Part shown: piece after piece, positions 57,401 to 64,000 of the stretch
Numbering within the stretch: position 1 is the first letter of the stretch
How the letters are laid out: each line of letters starts with the position of its first letter
Assembly (NCBI GenBank): GCA_020055645.1
Contig: CM034547.1
Span: forward strand, 58,840,909-58,904,908
Direction: 5' to 3'
DNA: 64,000 nt
DNA from: Tomocerus qinae
Taxonomy: Eukaryota; Arthropoda; Collembola; Entomobryomorpha; Tomoceridae
Translations under genes and position numbers: made by a program
The notes under the pieces: generated by a model
Seen by the model: the letters and a program-made list of their open reading frames with translations, nothing else
Databases searched by the model: none
Told to the model about the DNA's origin: nothing

Positions 57401-60035
57401 GCTTGTTGAGAGCGTTTCCTTGATCCAGATACAACTCCCATCTGTCTCTCAAATCTCGCAAATCCTTTCTCACACTGTCTTTACTTTCTCCGGTGACTCC
57501 AGGAACGATAGCTTCCCCACATTCCACAGCTTTGTTAAGCAGCTCATGTCCTTCTTTTGATTCCAAAAGTTCCTTGAGATTATTTATTTTGGATTGGTAA
57601 CTTAAAGCTGATTTTGCACCTTGCCCCAAGGATTGTTCCAAGTTCTTTAAGTCTGCTGAAGATTTATCAATCCATGCAGTTGCATTTTTCAGGGCGCTGT
57701 CGTATTGCTTTTTATTCACGGTCAGTTCCCCTAATCTATCTTTCAGAGAAGAAGTAAATTTGGCCACAGCCTGAAGGCGGTTGCTCAAATGTGATGTAAG
57801 CTGACCGGTACGAGATTCTGGAGCCAATTGCATTATTCGGTCGCTAACTGCAACCAATTCCTTGACTTTCTTTTCTTGACCTTGCACTTCTTTGTGGAAA
57901 GCATCTGTTTCTTTTGCTTTCTCCTCCAATTGAGGCAAGTGAATTTGGTTTATAGACTCATTTCGGACTTTGGCTTCGGTTTCCTTAAGCCAGTTGTTTA
58001 CTTCTTCGCTGGAAACTTCAAATCCTTTCCAAATGCTTGCGAATTCGTCCACTTGTGTCTTAATTGCAGCATGATTTTTCTCTATATATTGCATGTCATT
58101 GATCAACTTGGAAAACTCATTCATGTTTTCATCGATTTTCGGATAATTTTCAATCTCTCGAAGAACTTTGAGAGAATCTTCCACTTGGGGCAATTTTTCC
58201 TTGCATTCTTTAATGCCCTCTCCAATTTCATTCAAAGCGGAAATTTTGGATTCCAGGCTGTAGTTGTCACTTATTGTTTTTGGGTCGCACCAATTGATTT
58301 TCTCGATTAAAGTGCCCACAAGTCGATAGAGGGTTTGGAACTTGTCTAAGAATTGTTTCTCCAGAACGGATACAAGAGCAGTATTTACTGTTCCTATTTG
58401 GTTTTGGCAAATATTCAGCCGTTTCTCAAGAGTCTTTAAGTCATTGTTGACAATACCATCATTCCAAGCAGGGAATTCTCCTTTTAGTGTTTTTATTTGT
58501 TCATCAACTTCCTTGATTTGTGGTTTTATAGCATCACAATCTGCCTTTGCTTCTTTAAGTGTCTGAAGTCTCTTTAAAATGTCACGGGAAGTTCCGCTGC
58601 GGTCTTCGCATTTAGAAATGCTTTCTTTTACGCGGACTACCTTCTCGGAGTTATTTTTCAGGGCAGATTTAATACCATGTTCTTTGTCTTCAAAGGATCC
58701 CAGAGATTTTTCTAGTTCTTTCGACAAAATATCGACTTGGGTGAATCCTTCTTCCATCAATTCTATCAGTGCATCCAGATTAGGAATATCTGCTCCTGGG
58801 TTCATTTTTCTCAGTTGCTTTGCTTTTGTTTGAATGCTCATTTTGGTATTGTACTTATCTCCTAATTCGTCTTTGTATTGACCTAATCTGCTTCGAACGA
58901 GGTCACTGTTTGCCAAGTTTCCTTGAGCATCATCCAAACTTTCATAAGTTTCACTAAGCCATTTGACAACTTCATCTTTAGTGGACTCGACCGTTTTCCA
59001 AAGTACCAACTGCGTTTCCAACTTGGGAATATGTTCACTTATTTTGGCTGCTAAATCATCATATTTCTTCCTGAGTGCTGTCATTTCATTGGATACCCCT
59101 GAAGTATCAAAATTTGGCACTGGTTCCAGTAGTGAACACAATTGTTGATTTAAAGAAGCACAAGAGTCTAATAGGGATTTCTTTTTGTTGAGGATTTCGC
59201 TACATTTTTTCAAATGATCTAGAGTTGCAGCAGCAGTGGTGGAATCATTTGGCACACCTTTCAGTGCAGATGAAGAATGCTCGTCAGCGTCCTTGAGCAT
59301 TGATTCAACCTGACCTTTACTCTCAGTGTATCTCTTCCACATATCAATAATATCTGTGTAATTGACCCACTTTTCATTAAGCAGAGTTTGAACTTTATCC
59401 CAATTGGTGTCCACAGATTGAATAATTCCTTGCATCGTCCCCACATTATTTGGATCTGCTTTCATCAACTCGGATCCCAGTTTGTGCACATTGGCCTTCA
59501 TTCCTTCTCGTTTGGCATGGTCTTCAATCAATCCTTGTAAAGTATCTCTCATCTTCTCAACAGCTGCTAGTGTATTGCTCTCAGGAGTGATACCCAAAGC
59601 ATTTTCTTCAGCCTGTAGAAGATATTTTGACAGATCTCCTTGCAAAGCTTGCAATTTCTCCCATTGAGACCCAATTTTTTCAGTTTCTTCTAAAAGATTC
59701 GTTGAGGATTTTTGTAATCGGTGAAGCCGATCCTCTATTTGCAATATAAGGGCCTCTGCAGTAATAGCGGTGTCCTTGACACGATCTTTAACATATAAAT
59801 TACATTTGGCACTTATTTCGTCTAGTGATTTCGCTTTAGGCAACCATTCGTCACATTTCTCTAGCAAAGTGTCGATACTTTGCTCCAGTTCATGGATTTG
59901 GTTTTTCTTAATACCAGGAGCAGCTAATTGCTTTTCAAAATGAGAAACTGATTCCTTAGAATCAGAAGCCCAAATATTAAATTGCACCCAGTCACTCAAA
60001 GCAGCTTTCTTCGCCTTCAAATTAGTCTCCAATTC
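54428..60035 (-). CDS. Msp300: Msp300 exon 12: 5.6 kb block of about 17 spectrin repeats
   Basis: 5,608 bp (1,869 codons plus one base), starting ELETNLKAKKAALSDW after a TGTAG acceptor and ending LNLCT plus G at GTAAGT. It is an unbroken series of about 105-residue spectrin repeats. Anchors include LSDWVQFNIWASDSK, WVNYTDIIDMWKRY, EEVNNWLKETEAKV, QLQWSSFDDSQAQVQQW, NFQDWLARLDGE, EEISKWLKQKEYQV, EELTKWLRGIEQSM and LAWLATMEKAAGG. The recurring linker ATLQEKKAQLQNH-type sequence and TSPDGREII-type turns are also seen. Such repeats act as the elastic rod of nesprins. Neighbouring repeats are split among many small exons, so this block may reflect intron loss. Confidence 0.95.
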
Positions 60036-60114
60036 CTACAAACATTATTCAATCAATAATAACCAAAAATATCACATCGAAAAAATGAACAATGTTTGTC
60101 AAAATTTCTCTGAC

Positions 60115-60379
60115 CTGATATTTGTCCGAAACTGCAGAGTATTGGACTGCCAATGGAGGTGGCTCCTTTTTGGACGCGGAACTAGCCTTGCTTAAGCTTT
60201 GAACTTCCTCGTATATTTCCGTGAATTGTGGATGTCTATCTGAGTGTTCATTTATCAACGAATGAATCTGTTGTAATGTGGGTTCCAATTTATCAATGTA
60301 TACAGCATCTTGAATATTATTTCCATTAAATTCTTCCAACCATCGGCTAAAGTCAGACACTTTGGAATCCAATTCTTGT
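60115..60379 (-). CDS. Msp300: Msp300 spectrin-region exon 11
   Basis: 265 bp. It completes the split Arg, then reads QELDSKVSDFSRWLEEF and ends QYSAVSDKYQ|GTCAGA in phase 0. FSRWLEEFNG is a second-helix Trp motif. The donor is GTCAGA rather than the commoner GTAAG. Confidence 0.88.
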
Positions 60380-60478
60380 CTGTAATTATAATAGTAAAGC
60401 CAATGATTTTAACTCATGATTTTAGATATTTCCTCTAATATTCATGTAACGCAGATAATGTAGTTTCTTATCATTTAC

Positions 60479-60678
60479 CTAGCAATAATTGCATCAGATA
60501 AATAATTCATTTTTCCTCGGACTTCGTTGGCCAAAGAGCTTAATCGACTTTTCAAGCTGCTGAGATTGGAATTAAGGACAGCTGCACCTTCTGGTGCGAC
60601 TTGATGGACAACACTGTCGCATTCTTGAGTGATAGAAATTAGTTTCGACTGGTGTTCCGAAACTTCTTTGTTGACATC
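60479..60678 (-). CDS. Msp300: Msp300 spectrin-region exon 10
   Basis: 200 bp, phase 0 to 2. It begins DVNKEVSEHQSKLISI and ends NYLSDAIIA plus a split Arg codon at donor GTAAAT. It covers the third helix of one repeat and the linker VVHQVAPEGAAVLN, a sequence type that recurs between nesprin repeats. Confidence 0.88.
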
Positions 60679-60747
60679 CTAAAGAATTTTTCTCATTACA
60701 AATCTGAAGTTATATTTTACAAGAAGCTTATTGTACTTTTATCAAAC

Positions 60748-60927
60748 CTTTAGTTGGCTGAGTGTATTTTCTAGTTGTGCAGCACTCAGGGTCATTCTGT
60801 CAACAGGCTCGTGAACAATCGTTTCGGTAGCCGTAAGCCAATCTTCAAAATTCTTAAAAGTACCGTCATATTTCTTCCAGTTAGTGACTAGATTTTCAAT
60901 CTTGTCTTTCCACTGTGTAACAGTATT
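60748..60927 (-). CDS. Msp300: Msp300 spectrin-region exon 9
   Basis: Sixty codons, phase 0 to 0. It reads NTVTQWKDKIENLVTNWKKY and then FKNFEDWLTATETIVHE. The three Trp at heptad spacing are a textbook spectrin repeat. The donor is AAG|GTTTGA. Confidence 0.9.
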
Positions 60928-61016
60928 CTACAAACCGATATAATTATATTAAAACCCATTATACCAGGTAAATGCTAGAGTTATATGCGTTGTAGTGTAT
61001 TTAATAATATATTTAC

Positions 61017-61289
61017 GCTGATTGAAGCCCATTTAGTTTTCGTTGCATCAATTTCATCTTGGGCAGAAGTCATCTTGCCAATTTTCGCACTTCGATTGGC
61101 AGCATCAGAAAGGACACCTTGTTGGGATTGACACTCGATAGCAAATTCGTTAATTTGTTGTGCAGTAAGTTCTGCTTCCTGTAAGGAGCTGGGTCGGTTA
61201 AAGCCCATTGCAATTTTGACTTCAGCTTGTTCGAGCCAAGGCTGTACTTCTTCCAATCCAGCTTTACATTCAGCATAAGCTTGCATGGC
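61017..61289 (-). CDS. Msp300: Msp300 spectrin-region exon 8
   Basis: Ninety-one codons, phase 0 to 0. It begins AMQAYAECKAGLEEVQ and has QPWLEQAEVKIAMGF as a clear helix-start motif. It closes at TKTKWASIS|GTAAAT, and the conserved KWASIS is a repeat end. Confidence 0.9.
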
Positions 61290-61357
61290 CTAGTAATATA
61301 GTATTGATACAGTCCCTGGAAAGTTTATGTCTTATAGATGTAGAATTGTGTAATTAC

Positions 61358-62284
61358 CTGTGCGCTCTGAACGCTCTGAACTGCGACAGATTCATGTAGA
61401 GTGACAAGTTCCTCCTTGAGCGAGCCAACTTGTTCGGTTATATCCTTGACTTCATCACCAGCGTCTTCGGAATCACTGATGAGATCCTGAGCTTCTTTTT
61501 CTAGTAACTCGAGCATTTTCATGCGTTCAGCGATTTGATTCTGGAGCTCCTTAGTTTTCCTGAGTCTTTCCTCAGGAGACATTTCCATTGTGAGAATTTG
61601 TTGGAGCATTTTCTGCGCGCCCTTCATCCAGTTTTTCATGTCATCAATTTTCTCGGAGAGTGAGTTCCACTTTTCGTTGTGTTTTCCCAAGTGCTGGATT
61701 TTATTTTCTAATAGATCAAGCATAGACCTCATTCTTTGTTCAATCTCCTCGACTTCTCTCTCCAGGACGGGTTTCTTATCTGGGCCGGAGACATCACCTA
61801 AGCTTTGGCACAAATCACGAAGTCTCTTCAGCATATCTTCAGTGGCTTCTCTCAGAGCAACACTCATGTCTTGTTTGGCTCTGAGATCTGCTGCCACTTG
61901 CTTGGGATCATGTCTGGGAGCAATTTTCTTCAGTTCTTCTTCTGCTTGCTCGAGTAAATGCATTATGTCATCTCGTTGGCTACGATATTCAGTCCATATC
62001 TTCTGAGTACCTTTTAATTGTTTTAATTTCTCATTGGCATGTCCATAAGTGTCATTCCAAGTCGTTTCTAATTCTTGAACTTGGTCTTGCACAAATGGAG
62101 GAGCATTAGGATCTTTCTGTAAGTCTTTGCCGCGTTGCAGTAAGCTAACAATTGTAGCACGTTGACCTTCTAATTGTTTTAGTACTAACTGATGTTGTAA
62201 TATCATTTTATCCACATCTTCTAAGCTGTCTGGGTACACTTCTTTCGTGGATAGTTCATCCACTTTGCCCAGGGCTTGACAAAC
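61358..62284 (-). CDS. Msp300: Msp300 spectrin-region exon 7 (309 codons)
   Basis: 927 bp, phase 0 to 0, from VCQALGKVDELSTKE to SVQSAQ|GTAATT. It holds nearly three spectrin-type repeats. Visible Trp anchors are LETTWNDTYGHANEK, QKIWTEYRSQRDDI, EKWNSLSEKID and MKNWMKGAQKML. The YRSQRDDI and WNSLSEKIDDMKNWM segments are the A- and B-helix starts expected in such repeats. Confidence 0.92.
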
Positions 62285-62364
62285 CTTTATAATTCGGTAA
62301 ATGTTAAATTATTTTGTAAAATCCATGAAAATATGTTTATCTGATTTTCTAAAACTGTTTTTAC

Positions 62365-62589
62365 CTTTTGAGTTTCTTCTCTGTATGTGTAACATCTTGA
62401 GTGAGTTTCGGTTTTAATCATTGTAATTTCAATAGTTGGCACAAGATTTTTGTATCGAGTAATTAACTGCTCCAAGAGGTCTTGCTCGCGAAGAGCTTCT
62501 TCGTCAGCACGTCGAGAAACCAAGGAGTCTAATAGCTGAACAAGTTGCTTCATATCTTCTCGTCTTCTATCTACCTCTCGGCATATTCC
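62365..62589 (-). CDS. Msp300: Msp300 spectrin-region exon 6
   Basis: Seventy-five codons, phase 0 to 0. It begins GICREVDRRREDMKQL and ends CYTYREETQK at donor GTAAAA. It is strongly helical and highly charged, without the low-complexity repeats seen further downstream. Confidence 0.88.
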
Positions 62590-62893
62590 CTACATACATT
62601 ATATTGATTATTAAGGTTGCTGTAAAGAAAACCTTGAAAAAGCAATGTAGGTTATAGTAGGAAACCTATGTAAATGTAAGTATGGTTGACAAAAACTAAT
62701 TCTACAGAAAAAGTCCGAAAATTTGTGGGTACAAGCCCAAAACAAAACATACCCTCAAATTTTTCAGCTGCTTGGGTAAAAATTATTCTGAACTGAGTCT
62801 TTTAGATTTTATGATTTATGAGATGAGGGAACAAAAAATTGAGTTCAGCATCTAAAATACCTATCAAAATTTACAAGAACATTTACAACTTAC
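62590..62893 (-). other. 304 bp intron between exons 5 and 6
   Basis: AT-rich with consensus ends. Nothing else recognised. Confidence 0.8.
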
Positions 62894-63002
62894 CAAAAAT
62901 TTAGCTTTTTCAGCTTCGAAGTGCTCTATATCGTTAACTTCTACCATAATGTTTTGAAGCGAAGCGTCAACGCTATTCATCCATTGAACTACTTCAGAAT
63001 AC
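62894..63002 (-). CDS. Msp300: Msp300 spectrin-region exon 5
   Basis: 109 bp. It completes a split Lys codon and then reads YSEVVQWMNSVDASLQ and on to EAEKAKFL, ending in phase 0 at TTG|GTAAGT. The VVQWMNSVD pattern is the usual second-helix Trp motif of a spectrin repeat. Confidence 0.88.
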
Positions 63003-63083
63003 CTGTCAACACAAGAAATTAGGTCAATTATTTTGGACATCACTCCTGAATGATGTCAGAACATTATTTGTGAAAGTACGCAC

Positions 63084-63304
63084 TTGGCTCTGTAAACATT
63101 CCATTGTTCAGGAATTTCTTCCAGGAGCGAATGAAGATCTTTGACACGCTCATTAATAGTTGTGTAGGCTGCTTTAGCCTGTTCTAATTGTTCTGACAGA
63201 GCTTTGTCTTCTGGATGCTGTGCTGTGAATCGATTTCCTGTTTGTGTGAGTTTCTCAAGACATCTCTTTGCGTCTAGTGGAACATTTCCTTTTGTAAAGA
63301 ATTC
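63084..63304 (-). CDS. Msp300: Msp300 spectrin-region exon 4
   Basis: 221 bp, starting in phase 0 with EFFTKGNVPLDAKR and ending in phase 2 (..RA plus AA) at GTGCGT. The helix EEIPEQWNVYRA carries the repeat's Trp. The split codon is completed correctly by the next exon, giving RAKYSEVVQW. Confidence 0.88.
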
Positions 63305-63403
63305 CTACAATACAAAATACATCAATTACATAGGAATTTCTCAGTCTTGTAATAAGTTTGTGACAGTTTATTATTTCCCATAATTTATTTCGCAAAACTT
63401 TAC

Positions 63404-63565
63404 CAAGTGTCTTGCCAGTACGGTTTGTGGATCTTGTTGCTTGTTTAGTAATTGGTGCTCATTGTTAATCTCTCGGTCCATCTCCTTAAGTAATGTTGCT
63501 AAAGCTTCCTCCTCTAAGCGGAATTCTAATTTCGTTAAATGTATTGGCGCTACTGACATAATTTT
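63404..63565 (-). CDS. Msp300: Msp300 spectrin-region exon 3
   Basis: Fifty-four codons, phase 0 to 0, from acceptor CTTTCCAG to donor GTAAAG. It begins KIMSVAPIHLTKLEF, followed by an acidic helix LEEEALATLLKEMDREI. It bridges two helical repeats. Confidence 0.88.
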
Positions 63566-63708
63566 CTGGAAAGTCAATTTTCGTTTATTAAACTACAGCT
63601 ATAGATATCTTTATTTATTGTGATGTTGTGTTTAATACAATTACAAAAAAGGGTACATTGTAATAGTTTTTTATCATTTTTGTAAAATGCAGTATAACAA
63701 AAACATAC

Positions 63709-63843
63709 ATTCCACTTCGATTGAAGTTGTTCCACAGTTTTATTAATAGATTCCATTTCTTCAGCTGATACACAATGCTGAAGATCATGACTAGCTTGTA
63801 CCATATCTCGTAGGGGTCGGTCGTTGATAGTTTCAAAATAATT
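63709..63843 (-). CDS. Msp300: Msp300 spectrin-region exon 2
   Basis: Forty-five codons, phase 0 to 0, between a CTCTCCAG acceptor and a GTATGT donor. It begins NYFETINDRPLRDMVQ and ends EQLQSKWN. The closing Trp in a helix is typical of a spectrin repeat. Reading on past the donor soon meets a stop, which supports this border. Confidence 0.88.
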
Positions 63844-63931
63844 CTGGAGAGAAAGCAGAATGTTTTATAAAGAAATTGACAAAGTTTCTATTTAGCAATA
63901 TTCTCCATAGATAAATAAATATTTAGTGTAC

Positions 63932-64000
63932 CTTATGTGCTTCTACAGTTTGCTTCGATTCTAAGTTTCGTTCTTGAAGTAGTTTTTCTGCCGTGTTCAT
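63932..64000 (-). CDS. Msp300: Msp300 exon 1 in view (cut by window edge)
   Basis: It encodes 23 residues beginning MNTAEKLLQERNLESK and ends in phase 0 at AAG|GTACAC. The upstream border lies outside the window, and the ATG at the edge is probably internal. Helical, spectrin-like composition. Confidence 0.75.

Larger units (their letters stand above)
1..64000 (-). other. Msp300: Msp300-type giant nesprin gene, partial at both ends
   Basis: All coding signal lies on the minus strand and forms one gene of at least 56 exons and about 16,586 codons in view. Seen directly: GT-AG borders and preserved phase at all 55 junctions, a long series of spectrin-type repeats, then two enormous repeat-rich exons. 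From family knowledge, an insect protein with long spectrin rods around giant low-complexity exons fits Msp300/nesprin-1. That protein anchors nuclei through KASH-SUN bridges and binds actin through two CH domains. Neither the CH pair nor the KASH segment is in the window, so the assignment is an inference. Shot/dystonin is less likely because no plakin repeats are seen, and titin or obscurin because no Ig or FN3 domains are seen. Confidence 0.82.

Noticed and set aside
54428-60035. Shot/dystonin (spectraplakin) as the identity
   Set aside because: The spectrin rod would fit, but no plakin repeats, EF hands or GAS2 domain are seen, and the giant exons do not resemble the plakin-repeat exon. 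Not excluded without a search.

Overview
The window is eukaryotic and looks like an insect genome. It holds one intron-rich protein gene, read entirely on the minus strand, that enters from the right edge and leaves through the left edge. I could chain 56 coding exons by hand. Every donor is GT, every acceptor is AG, and the reading phase is kept across all 55 introns. Together they give about 16,586 codons with neither the true start nor the true stop in view. The protein is a giant spectrin-repeat protein, best explained as the insect nesprin Msp300 (the muscle LINC-complex protein that links nuclei and mitochondria to actin, microtubules and Z-discs). Its calponin-homology actin-binding end should lie to the right of the window and its KASH transmembrane end to the left. 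The identification rests on architecture and sequence style and was not confirmed by a search. The order of insect cannot be fixed from what I see.

Layout in transcription order (right to left). From 64000 to 33473 there are 52 exons of heptad-rich, tryptophan-spaced spectrin-type triple helices. Most introns there are under 120 bp, and one exon of 5.6 kb (54428-60035) carries about 17 repeats without an intron. A 3.36 kb intron (35698-39057) and a 2.29 kb intron (31184-33472) break the series, and each contains a candidate internal core promoter. From 31183 to 19448 is a single 11,736 bp exon of low-complexity, highly charged sequence. It carries about 13 copies of a basic cluster followed by SESEQS-like serine/acid sites, six acidic tryptophan motifs (DAWM/DSWM) and three SYA motifs. 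Two small phase-0 exons (18704-18814, 18377-18553) return to helical sequence. From 17200 to position 1 is a second giant exon, open for more than 17.2 kb and still open at the window edge.

The second giant exon is built from nested repeats. Decapeptide coiled-coil arrays (EKLRLEEEAK type) lie at both ends. A recurring hinge block (RIEKEM..A..LEMLELEA type) appears about 16 times. There are four copies of a VTHWQ/EKRRKSEP unit, six tandem 97-101-residue units with a VRKRRRIVRK core plus one remote copy, and several short perfect arrays. The even spacing and near-identity of some arrays point to recent unequal exchange and probably to length polymorphism.

No other gene, RNA gene, mobile element or CRISPR array could be supported. 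The many open frames on the plus strand are shadows of the repetitive coding sequence.
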